Origin: Negativicoccus massiliensis
GTDB taxonomy: Bacteria; Bacillota; Negativicutes; Veillonellales; Negativicoccaceae
DNA length: 64,000 nt
NCBI GenBank assembly: GCA_900155405.1
Contig: LT700188.1
Location: 868,001 to 932,000 of the forward strand
Reading direction: 5' to 3'
Shown here: piece by piece, positions 17,002 to 24,148 of the stretch
Layout: every line of letters starts with the position of its first letter
How positions within the stretch are numbered: the stretch's first letter is position 1
Notes under the pieces: generated by a model
Seen by the model: only the letters and a program-made list of their open reading frames with translations
Told to the model about the DNA's origin: nothing
Database searches by the model: none
Made by a program: the position numbers and the translations under genes

Positions 17002-17204
17002 ACACCGAGACAGCCCTTGTTCCGTCAGTAATAATCCGTTTGCGTTACCGCTCTCAGGTTGCAGTAAGATTAGCGGTTTGCTAAAATAAATACAAATCAT
17101 TTTGGTGGACTCTGATTTTTTACCGCATTTCATTTTCTCATTTCGTTGTTCATGAGTTACGTCCGGACTTATTTTCTACGGACAGCCGTGTGAGGAGACG
17201 TATT

Positions 17205-17831
17205 ATGAATCGCAAATTAACAGGCAAAGGCTTACGAGTTCGCGACCGTATGATCCAGGAGACCGCGCGCATCATCCGTGAACAAGGATTCAAACAGGCG
17301 ACTGTCCGCGCCATTTCCGAGCGCGCCGGCGTGAATATCGCTTCGATCCGCTACTATTTCGGTTCGAAAGATGAGTTAATCGGAGCCGCCATCGACTATT
17401 TGATGAACAATTTCGAAAATATTGTTCACTACTTGGAAAAAGGGGATGTCGCTCCGGAAGACCGGTTATTTTCGTTTATGCGCAATTATTTACGCTTAGC
17501 GAATATCCACCCCGCGCTGTACCGCTCAATTTCGTATTCGCCGACGGAAGAACATCAGAATACGTATTTCATCTACACCAATTTATTGCATGACCGTTGC
17601 TGGGATCCCATTTTGCGGACGATTTCCGAATACACCGGCATACGTGATCAGGCGCTTTTGCAAATTAAAACGCTCCAGCTTTTCGCTTCCCTCGAATACC
17701 CGCTGATTCTCCATTCCAATCAATCGGATATGCCGGGCGTCAACTACATTTATCCGGATCATTTGGATGACTACATTCGCGTACTGATCGCGTCTCTGAA
17801 GAATACCAAAGATATTCCGACAGGCAAATAA
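17205..17831 (+). CDS. TetR/AcrR family transcriptional regulator
   Basis: A 208-residue regulator. The N-terminal helix-turn-helix spans about residues 12-55 (ATVRAISERAGVNIASIRYYF, a typical TetR recognition region); the C-terminal ligand domain has no recognisable ligand signature. ATG 17205 follows GAGGAG by eight bases. It is divergent from ridA. GTCCG (17161-17165) and CGGAC (17179-17183) just upstream form an inverted repeat that might be its own operator. Ligand and targets unknown. Confidence 0.88.
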   Translation: MNRKLTGKGLRVRDRMIQETARIIREQGFKQATVRAISERAGVNIASIRYYFGSKDELIGAAIDYLMNNFENIVHYLEKGDVAPEDRLFSFMRNYLRLANIHPALYRSISYSPTEEHQNTYFIYTNLLHDRCWDPILRTISEYTGIRDQALLQIKTLQLFASLEYPLILHSNQSDMPGVNYIYPDHLDDYIRVLIASLKNTKDIPTGK

Positions 17832-17847
17832 ACGCAAATCAATCAAT

Positions 17848-17877
17848 AAAAAACACCTCGCAAAGCGAGGTGTTTTT
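17848..17877. terminator. bidirectional terminator between TetR gene and ileS
   Basis: AACACCTCGC-AAA-GCGAGGTGTT with A and T runs on both sides. It serves the TetR gene (plus) and ileS (minus). Confidence 0.9.
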
Positions 17878-17880
17878 CGT

Positions 17881-20688
17881 TTATTCGTGAACCGATTCTT
17901 CGGCAAGCACGCGAGCGCAACGCGCGCATACGGTCGGGTGTTCCGCCGAGTCGCCGACGGTTTCGCTGTGAATCCAGCAACGCTCACATTTCGGAGCCGT
18001 TGATTTTTGAATTTCACAAATAAGATCCGGCGTCGTTTCGGCTTGCATGCCGGCAGCGCCCGCCGTTCCTTTAACGACTTCGACTTCCGAAACGATGGCG
18101 AGCGCCGCGAGTTCGTCGGCGATCCGCATCAATTCGTCATACGTTTCGCCGGCGGCGTGCAGGACGACTTTGGCATCGAGCGGATGACCGATGACTTTAT
18201 CTTGGCGCGCCGCTTCCAGCGCTTTTAAGATATCCGTGCGCAAGGTGAGACGTTTTTCCCAGCGTTGACCGAGTTCGGCGTCACGATGTTCCGCCGCCGC
18301 TTTCGGCCAATCGGTCAAATGCACGCTTTCCGCTTTGGCGTCCACCGCCGGCATCGCCTGCCAAATTTCTTCGGCGGTGAAGCTCAACACCGGCGCGATC
18401 AGACGCACAAGTGTTTGCAAAATCCGATAGAGCACCGTCTGCGCGGCGCGACGCGTGGCGGAAGTCGCCGTTTCCGCGTACAGACGATCTTTGACGATGT
18501 CGAGATACATCGCGGAGAGATCGACCGTGCAGTAGTTATGAATGACGTGGTACATCACATGAAATTCATAATTCTCATACGCCTGCGTCACTTTTTCACG
18601 CACTTCTTCCAAACGCAGGAGCGCCCAGCGATCAATTTCTTCCAGTTGTTCATACGCCACGTCGTCGACGCCCGGTCGAAAATCACTCAGGTTACCGAGC
18701 AGAAAACGGAACGTGTTGCGGATTTTGCGATACACATCGCTCATCTGCTTGACGATTTTCGGCGACAAGCGCACATCGCTCTGGTAGTCCGCGCTGGATA
18801 CCCAAAGACGCATCACGTCCGCGCCGAATTGGTTGATGATTTCCTGCGGCGCCACCGTATTGCCGAGCGACTTACTCATCTTGCGACCTTCGCCGTCCAT
18901 CGTAAAGCCGTGCGTCAATACCGTTTTATACGGCGCGTGTCCGTTGACGGCGACCGACGTCAGCAAAGACGACTGGAACCAGCCGCGATGCTGGTCACTG
19001 CCTTCGAGGTACATCGAGGCCGGATACAACTCCGAGCCCTCCTGTTCGAGCACGCCGCTCCAAGTCGATCCGGAATCGAACCACACGTCCATGATGTTCG
19101 ATTCTTTGGTAAACTCATGACCGCCGCAATGCGGGCAGGCAAAGTTTTCCGGCAACAGATCTTTCGCCTCGTATTTCCACCAGGCGTCCGTCCCTTCTTC
19201 CCGCACTTTGGCGCGAACGGTCGCCATCGTTTCATCGGTGATGACGGCTTCATGGCAATCGTTGCAATAGAAAATCGGAATCGGCACGCCCCAAACGCGT
19301 TGGCGCGAGATGCACCAATCCTGGCGATCGGCGACCATGTTGTAGAGGCGTTCACGGCCCCAGCTCGGGATAAATTCCGTATCGTTGACCGCTTTTAACG
19401 CGTCGCCGCGGAAATCATCGACGGAGGCGAACCATTGTTCCGTCGCCCGATAGATCACCGGATTTTTACTGCGCCAGCAATGGGCGAATTGGTGATGCAA
19501 CGTACTCTTGCCGAGAAGCTTGCCGGCATGCGCGAGTTTTTTGATAACCGCCACATCGGCTCCGTCCAAAACATTTAAGCCCGCGAGATCTTCGCCCGCT
19601 TCGGCGGTGAGATTGCCCTTGTCGTCGACCGGCGAAAGAATGTCCAAGCCGTACTTTTTGCCGACTTCAAAGTCTTCGACACCGTGGCCCGGCGCGGTAT
19701 GGACGCAGCCCGTGCCGGCGTCAAGCGTAACATGGTCACCCAAGATTACGGACGACGTGCGTTCGAGGAAGGGGTGATGGAAGATCATGCCTTCCAGTTC
19801 CTGTCCTTTTTTCGCTTCGCTGACCACTTCGTAGTCGGCGATTTTGCACGCGCCCAGCGCGGATTCCACCAAATCCTGCGCCATCAGGTAGTATTCGTCT
19901 CCCGCTTTAACCCAGACGTAGTCGATTTCCGGATGCATGGCGATCGCCATATTGGCCGGCAAAGTCCACGGCGTCGTCGTCCAAATGACGCAGAACGCAT
20001 TGTCTTCGTTCGCGCCTTCCGGCAGGAATCCGCGCGCGTCGATCAGCGGGAATTTCACGAAGATCGAAAACGATTTTTTATCCGCGTATTCGATTTCCGC
20101 TTCGGCCAGCGCCGTTTCGCACACCGGACACCAGTACACGGTCTTGCGGCCTTTATAAATGTAACCTTTTTTCGCCATCTCTCCGAACACGGCGAGTTCG
20201 CGATCTTCCAATTTCGGATCGAACGTCAAGTACGGATGATCCCAGTCACCCATGACGCCGAAGCGAATGAAGTCTTTCTTTTGAATTTCGATAAATTCTT
20301 TCGCGTAGGCAAGGCATTTAGCGCGCAATTCCAACGGCGACATTTCCGCGCGATTGAGACCCGTGTTTTTGATCACGGCGTGTTCAATCGGCAAACCGTG
20401 CGTATCCCAACCCGGACGATACGGCGTATAGTAGCCGCGCATCGTCTTGTATTTCATGATGATGTCTTTCAGCGTTTTATTCATCGCGTGACCGATGTGC
20501 AGGTAGCCGTTGGCGTACGGCGGGCCGTCATGCAATACGAACGACTCCGCGCCTTCCCGTTGCGCTAACCGTTTTTTATAAATATCATGCTCCTGCCAAA
20601 AATCCAACCATTGCGGTTCCCGTTTCGGCAAATTGCCGCGCATCGGAAATTCTGTTTTCGGCAGATGTAATGTTTTTCCGTAATCCAT
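17881..20688 (-). CDS. ileS: isoleucyl-tRNA synthetase
   Basis: A 935-residue class I synthetase. HIGH is at residues 64-67 (GYLHIGHAMN), KMSKS in GRKMSKSLGN around residue 600, the editing domain lies between, and a C-terminal zinc module CERC...CARC closes the protein, so this is the Bacillus/E. coli-like form. The frame is open to 20844, but that stretch is the T-box leader; ATG 20688 follows GGAGG by six bases. Monocistronic and controlled by tRNA-Ile charging through the leader. Confidence 0.98.
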   Translation of the reverse strand: MDYGKTLHLPKTEFPMRGNLPKREPQWLDFWQEHDIYKKRLAQREGAESFVLHDGPPYANGYLHIGHAMNKTLKDIIMKYKTMRGYYTPYRPGWDTHGLPIEHAVIKNTGLNRAEMSPLELRAKCLAYAKEFIEIQKKDFIRFGVMGDWDHPYLTFDPKLEDRELAVFGEMAKKGYIYKGRKTVYWCPVCETALAEAEIEYADKKSFSIFVKFPLIDARGFLPEGANEDNAFCVIWTTTPWTLPANMAIAMHPEIDYVWVKAGDEYYLMAQDLVESALGACKIADYEVVSEAKKGQELEGMIFHHPFLERTSSVILGDHVTLDAGTGCVHTAPGHGVEDFEVGKKYGLDILSPVDDKGNLTAEAGEDLAGLNVLDGADVAVIKKLAHAGKLLGKSTLHHQFAHCWRSKNPVIYRATEQWFASVDDFRGDALKAVNDTEFIPSWGRERLYNMVADRQDWCISRQRVWGVPIPIFYCNDCHEAVITDETMATVRAKVREEGTDAWWKYEAKDLLPENFACPHCGGHEFTKESNIMDVWFDSGSTWSGVLEQEGSELYPASMYLEGSDQHRGWFQSSLLTSVAVNGHAPYKTVLTHGFTMDGEGRKMSKSLGNTVAPQEIINQFGADVMRLWVSSADYQSDVRLSPKIVKQMSDVYRKIRNTFRFLLGNLSDFRPGVDDVAYEQLEEIDRWALLRLEEVREKVTQAYENYEFHVMYHVIHNYCTVDLSAMYLDIVKDRLYAETATSATRRAAQTVLYRILQTLVRLIAPVLSFTAEEIWQAMPAVDAKAESVHLTDWPKAAAEHRDAELGQRWEKRLTLRTDILKALEAARQDKVIGHPLDAKVVLHAAGETYDELMRIADELAALAIVSEVEVVKGTAGAAGMQAETTPDLICEIQKSTAPKCERCWIHSETVGDSAEHPTVCARCARVLAEESVHE

Positions 20689-20689
20689 A

Positions 20690-20937
20690 ATGTCCTCCCT
20701 GTAATAAAAAAACGCCTCATCCCCAAGGGACGAGAACGTTGTTTCCCGCGGTACCACCCTACTGGTCATTGCTGACCGCTCAAGCGCGATAACGGTGCGA
20801 CCGGCGAACACTTGCGGCATTCGCGGCTCCCGAGTGATCCGCATCTATCGCATCCGCTCGGCTTCCACCGCCCCGAGCTCTCTATGGTCTGCTGATACAT
20901 GCCGTCTCGTTCATTGCTTTCTGTTAGAAAATAGTTA
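20690..20937 (-). promoter_or_regulatory. T-box leader of ileS
   Basis: Minus-strand leader of about 250 nt. Present are the stem I apical motif (AGAGAG and GGCGGTGGAAGCC), specifier ATC (Ile) at 20837-20835 followed by ACTCGGGAGCC, the T-box core AGGGTGGTACCGCGGG (20760-20745) and a terminator stem with seven T (20740-20705) just before the ileS ribosome-binding site. Uncharged tRNA-Ile should stabilise the antiterminator. Confidence 0.95.
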
Positions 20938-20943
20938 TAAATT

Positions 20944-20972
20944 ATTATACGCAAAAAAAAGAACAGCGTCAA
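20944..20972 (-). promoter_or_regulatory. ileS promoter
   Basis: TTGACG, 17 bases, consensus TATAAT on the minus strand, immediately before the T-box leader. Confidence 0.85.
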
Positions 20973-20995
20973 GAAGTTACCAAGTAACGCAAAAT

Positions 20996-21026
20996 AAAAA
21001 GCGACCTCACAAGAGGCCGCTTTTTT
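20996..21026 (-). terminator. terminator of 509-residue repeat protein gene
   Basis: AAAGCGGCCTC, four-base loop, GAGGTCGCTTT with T run, just after the stop codon at 21033. Confidence 0.85.
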
Positions 21027-21032
21027 CATTCC

Positions 21033-22562
21033 TTATTTGCCGTAATTTTTATCGGCTTTGACTTCGATGCGGAATGCGTTTTCACCCAACGATACGCGGT
21101 CGACATCATATACGTCTTTGCCGTATTTCTGATCGAGGTAGTATTCCACCGCGTTTTCCGCCTGATCGGAAAGCGAATCGGGGGTCGCGCCATACGTGTA
21201 TTTACCGAGGATTTCCGTGATCGCCGCACGGTCTTCCGCCGGCAACGCTTTCGTGTAATCCATCAGTTCCAGAACCGTATGATCTTTAACAGCGGCCGGT
21301 TGTTCCGCCGCTACCTGCCGTTCGATAAAGCTCGAACCCATACGAATCTCCATCCGATACGCGTTCGTTTCCAAACGATTAACGGCGGCTTTGTAAGTTT
21401 CTTCACCGTACGTTTGGTTCAAATAGTGTTGCACTTCATTGCGAGCGCGTTCCACAAGGTTGGCCGTCGTATCGCCGGCGACATACTGATTCAGGATATG
21501 CGTAATGTTGTTGCGGTCAGTGTCGGTCATTTGGCTCGTGAAGTCCGTCAATTCATATACGAATGCGGCTTCCTGCGCGGTCGGTTGCTCCGGAGCGACT
21601 GCCGCGCCCGGTGCTTTGTAGTTGTCGTCGCCTTTGATTTGAACGTCGTAAGCGCCGTTTTCCAATTTTTTCAAGTCGACATCATAGAAGTCGTCGCCGT
21701 ATTTCTGATCCATGTATTGTTGAACGGCGTCTTCCGCGCGGTCCGCCAAGTTCGCCGCGCTGTCGCCATGCGTATATTGTCCGAGAATCGCCGTGATCTG
21801 TTCACGATCGGCCGCGGCCATTTCGTGCGTGAAGTCCGTCAACTGCAAGACAATGCTCGCCGCGGCCGGTGCTACGGTCGGTTGCTCCGGAGCGACTGCC
21901 GCGCCCGGCGTTTTGTAATTGTCGTCGCCTTTGATCTGCACATCATAAGCGCCATCTGCCACTTTTTTCACATCGACATCATAGAAGTCGTCGCCGTATT
22001 TCTGATCCATGTATTTTTGAACGGCGTCTTCCGCGCGTTCCGCCAAGTTAGCGGCGCTGTCGCCGTACGTATATTGACCGAGAATCGCCGTGATCTGTTC
22101 ACGATCGGCCGCGGCCATTTCGTGCGTGAAGTCCGTCAACTGTAAAACGATACCGCCGTCAGCCAATACGGTCGACGCAGGCACTGCAGCCGGTTCCGTC
22201 GGAGCTGTAGCTACGGTCGGTTCCGCCGGCGCGGGCGCAGGAACTTGGTTGGCATCGTTGGTAACGTAAATGTTCATGTGGTAGTCACTGACATCTTTGT
22301 CCGTATAAACAAAGTATTGACCTTCCCCATATTTTTGGTTCAAGAAATTCTGAATATCAGCTACCGCCTGATCCACCGCGCCTTCACTGACGCCGCGTCC
22401 CAAGTAGGGTACCGCAATATCACCGGTGTGCTGTTTATCTTCGACGGTCAGCGTCTTGCTCTGGTCACGGAGATAATACATGTCAACATCGTAATAGTTC
22501 ATCGCCATGGCGCTTGTGCCGATGGCCGCCAATACGGTTAATGCTAACGCTGTCTTTCTCAT
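21033..22562 (-). CDS. secreted protein with five ~80-residue modules, unknown family
   Basis: A 509-residue exported protein. The signal peptide ends near AMA (residue 20). The mature protein begins NYYDVDMYYL and contains five related modules at about 22-105, 138-217, 237-316, 335-412 and 429-508, joined by Ala/Pro/Glu-rich linkers. Consensus of one module: hydrophobic-x-L-x-D-[FY]-T, then DR-x-x-I-x-x-IL-x-x-Y, an amphipathic helix AV-x-x-Y[ML]DQKYG, YDVD and a closing strand AY-x-[VI]-x-I-K-x-D-x-NY. Modules 2 and 3 differ at only a few positions. I do not recognise the family. Acidic and tyrosine-rich; no anchor, so periplasmic or released. It is monocistronic with its own promoter and terminator, and two paralogues follow upstream on the same strand. 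Confidence 0.85.
   Translation of the reverse strand: MRKTALALTVLAAIGTSAMAMNYYDVDMYYLRDQSKTLTVEDKQHTGDIAVPYLGRGVSEGAVDQAVADIQNFLNQKYGEGQYFVYTDKDVSDYHMNIYVTNDANQVPAPAPAEPTVATAPTEPAAVPASTVLADGGIVLQLTDFTHEMAAADREQITAILGQYTYGDSAANLAERAEDAVQKYMDQKYGDDFYDVDVKKVADGAYDVQIKGDDNYKTPGAAVAPEQPTVAPAAASIVLQLTDFTHEMAAADREQITAILGQYTHGDSAANLADRAEDAVQQYMDQKYGDDFYDVDLKKLENGAYDVQIKGDDNYKAPGAAVAPEQPTAQEAAFVYELTDFTSQMTDTDRNNITHILNQYVAGDTTANLVERARNEVQHYLNQTYGEETYKAAVNRLETNAYRMEIRMGSSFIERQVAAEQPAAVKDHTVLELMDYTKALPAEDRAAITEILGKYTYGATPDSLSDQAENAVEYYLDQKYGKDVYDVDRVSLGENAFRIEVKADKNYGK
21579..22151 (-). repeat. near-identical 297-bp direct repeat (modules 2 and 3)
   Basis: 22151-21876 and 21854-21579 encode modules 2 and 3 with the start of the linker APEQPT. 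Period is 297 bp, 99 codons. The high DNA identity suggests recent duplication or gene conversion. Confidence 0.85.
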
Positions 22563-22583
22563 CTTTCAGCCTCCTTTGGCAAT

Positions 22584-22694
22584 GTCTGTCACTGTAATAT
22601 AAAATTTTTCAGCTGATCGCAGGAACGATCAATGGCAAACAACGGACAGACCTGCTGCTACTTTTATTATACGTTTCGTACCGAAAAGCGTCAA
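22584..22694 (-). promoter_or_regulatory. promoter and leader shared with the 23950 paralogue
   Basis: TTGACG (22694-22689), 17 bases, TATAAT (22671-22666). About eight bases after the start site comes GGTCTGTCCG, whose GTCTGTC (22651-22645) is complementary to GACAGAC (22590-22584) just before the ribosome-binding site; a hairpin TGATCG/CGATCA lies between. The promoter, the leader start and the leader end recur almost unchanged upstream of 23950. Confidence 0.65.
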
Positions 22695-22891
22695 ATATAC
22701 GTTTTAATTACGTTATTTTTGAACTAAAAACAAACTAAAAACTTACGTCGAACGAGTTCGCCGATAGCCGACGCGCCGGTCGGAATACTCCTAAAATATC
22801 ATTTTGACCGGAAGCATTGGCGTAAAAATGTTTTACTTTTGACCGAGGGACTCATTTATTTCCCAATGATATAAATCGTAAAATTTTACAC

Positions 22892-22921
22892 AAAAAACAG
22901 CTCCTTGCGGAGCCGTTTTTA
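22892..22921 (-). terminator. terminator of split repeat gene
   Basis: AACGGCTCC-GCAA-GGAGCTGTT with flanking A and T runs, directly after the stop codon at 22926. Confidence 0.85.
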
Positions 22922-22925
22922 TTTG

Positions 22926-23363
22926 TCATTGCTGTTCTTTCGCAGCCTTTGTATTCAGACGATGCTTCAAGTAGTTACGCCCGACCATAACCCGATACTG
23001 AACCTTACCGTTATCCGACGTGACGAATACGACTTCAAATACATGATCGCCGTATTTTCGAGCCAAATATTTCGCCGCCGCTTCGCGAGCCTCTTTCGGC
23101 TGATAGCCTTCAAAATAGCCGCGCAACTCTTGCTGATCCTGCGCGCTCAGACGTTTCGTGCAGTCCACGAGCATGCCGCGCGAATCGGGTTGCGGCAGTA
23201 CAATTTCCGCGTCGTAAGCGCCGTTAAAATAGTTGGCATCGGCTTGCATGTACTGGCCCATGCGCACGCCGTACTCATTGTAGTAGGCGCGACCGTCGGT
23301 GTAACCGTTCGGCGTTTCACCGGCTTGGCGCGGCTGTACGCCTTTCGCCGCCGGAATTACTTG
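22926..23363 (-). CDS. -1 frame continuation of secreted repeat protein
   Basis: Open frame entered from the 23950 gene by one step back at the A7 tract (first codon CAA at 23363). It continues the parent repeat exactly (AAKGVQP, then NGYTDGRAYYNEYGVRMGQYM) and then carries one copy of the ~80-residue module found in the flanking genes (CTKRLSAQDQQELRGYF, AAKYLARKYGDHVFEV). It has no signal peptide and no ribosome-binding site at its first internal ATG (23267), so independent expression is unlikely. The fused product would be 341 residues: signal peptide, three YTDG repeats and one module. Alternatives are a true frameshift mutation, length variation of the A tract, or a sequencing error. Confidence 0.7.
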   Translation of the reverse strand, partial: QVIPAAKGVQPRQAGETPNGYTDGRAYYNEYGVRMGQYMQADANYFNGAYDAEIVLPQPDSRGMLVDCTKRLSAQDQQELRGYFEGYQPKEAREAAAKYLARKYGDHVFEVVFVTSDNGKVQYRVMVGRNYLKHRLNTKAAKEQQ

Positions 23364-23383
23364 TTTTTTTCGGAATTCTCCTG
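23320..23383 (-). promoter_or_regulatory. putative programmed -1 ribosomal frameshift signal
   Basis: In the zero frame of the 23950 gene the codons GAA AAA AAC form the slippery heptamer A_AAA_AAC (23369-23363). Upstream AGGAG ends seven bases before it. After an eight-base spacer containing the zero-frame stop TAA (23359-23357) comes a hairpin: CCGGC-GGCG pairing with CGCC-AA-GCCGG (23354-23320), with an inner GGC/GCC stem. A second run, A8 at 23391-23384, could also slip into the same frame. The layout mirrors the E. coli dnaX signal. Confidence 0.6.
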
Positions 23384-23950
23384 TTTTTTTTCCGGTGCTA
23401 CCTGCGGCGGCACGTTCGGATAAAGATCTTTATTTTCCGCCATCTTGTCCGTCATCGGTCTTGCATCCGGATCAAAGTAACGAGCGTCCGCCTGCATGTA
23501 TTGTCCCATGCGTACGCCGTATTCGTTGTAATACGCCTGACCGTCGGTATAACCGTTGATGGTTTGACCCGGAGCATACGGTTGTACGCCTTTTGCCATC
23601 GGTTTTACTTCCGGTTTTACTTCCTCTTTAGCTGTTCCGTCTTGTTTTTCTTGCGGCGCTACCTGCGGCGGTACGTTCGGATAAAGATACTCGTTTTCCG
23701 CCATCTTGTCCGTCATCGGTCGTGCGTCCGGATCAAAGTAACGAGCGTCCGCCTGCATGTATTGTCCCATGCGTACGCCGTATTCATTGTAATACGCCTG
23801 ACCGTCGGTATAACCGTTGACGGTTTGACCCGCGGCATACGGTTGTACACCTTGCGCCGCCGGCGTAGCCGGTACCTGAGCGTTGTCCGCGGCCAATACG
23901 CTGCCGCTGATTGCTGCCAATGCAGCCATTGCGAGTAATGTCTTTTTCAT
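23357..23950 (-). CDS. secreted repeat protein, zero-frame product
   Basis: A 197-residue exported protein. The signal peptide ends at about SVLA-A (residues 20-21). Two repeats of 66 residues follow (34-99 and 121-186, period 87): GVQPYA-x-GQT-x-NGYTDGQAYYNEYGVRMG and QYMQADARYFDPDARPMTDK, ending YPNVPPQVAP. A lysine/glutamate linker separates them. It stops at TAA 23359, 14 codons after an A8 run, in the middle of a third repeat that continues in the -1 frame. AAAGGAGG precedes ATG 23950. The repeat unit is unknown to me; the tyrosines and YTDGQAYYNEYG core suggest a surface or envelope role, but that is guesswork. Confidence 0.8.
   Translation of the reverse strand: MKKTLLAMAALAAISGSVLAADNAQVPATPAAQGVQPYAAGQTVNGYTDGQAYYNEYGVRMGQYMQADARYFDPDARPMTDKMAENEYLYPNVPPQVAPQEKQDGTAKEEVKPEVKPMAKGVQPYAPGQTINGYTDGQAYYNEYGVRMGQYMQADARYFDPDARPMTDKMAENKDLYPNVPPQVAPEKKQENSEKNK
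23393..23851 (-). repeat. 261-bp direct repeat in split gene
   Basis: Two highly similar copies (23851-23654 and 23590-23393) encode the 66-residue YTDG repeats; a third, partial and diverged copy starts near 23345 in the -1 frame. Confidence 0.8.
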
Positions 23951-23969
23951 CTTGCTTCCTCCTTTGTAC

Positions 23970-24083
23970 GTCTGTCACAGGAATAAAGATTCCTTTCGGT
24001 TGACCGCCAATGCAGTCTATTTTTTTAGAACCGGACAGACCTTCTACTCTCTTCATTATACGTTTCGCGTCAAAAAGCGTCAA
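23970..24083 (-). promoter_or_regulatory. promoter and leader of split repeat gene
   Basis: TTGACG (24083-24078), 17 bases, TATAAT (24060-24055). ATATTTGACGCTTTT and CGAAACGTATAAT are the same as in the 22562 promoter. GTCTGTC (24040-24034) can pair with GACAGAC (23976-23970); inside are hairpins GACTG/CGGTC and AGGAAT/ATTCCT. Confidence 0.65.
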
Positions 24084-24148
24084 ATATTCGTGAAATTAAA
24101 AGTAAACATATTGTTTTAAGCGGCCGCTGATAAGCAATCCTTTTCCGC

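Noticed and set aside
18265-19398. 377-codon open frame antisense to ileS
   Set aside because: It is a GC-driven shadow of ileS; composition is Arg/His-rich, no ribosome-binding site and no family. The same holds for the antisense frame 24287-25396.
20689-20844. N-terminal extension of IleRS
   Set aside because: The region is the T-box antiterminator and terminator, not coding.
21558-22151. CRISPR-like periodicity
   Set aside because: The repeats are 297-bp coding modules, not short repeats with unique spacers; no cas genes.
22749-22760. LexA-like box CGAAC-GA-GTTCG
   Set aside because: Firmicute LexA sites have a four-base centre; this has two and is 190 bases from a non-SOS gene.
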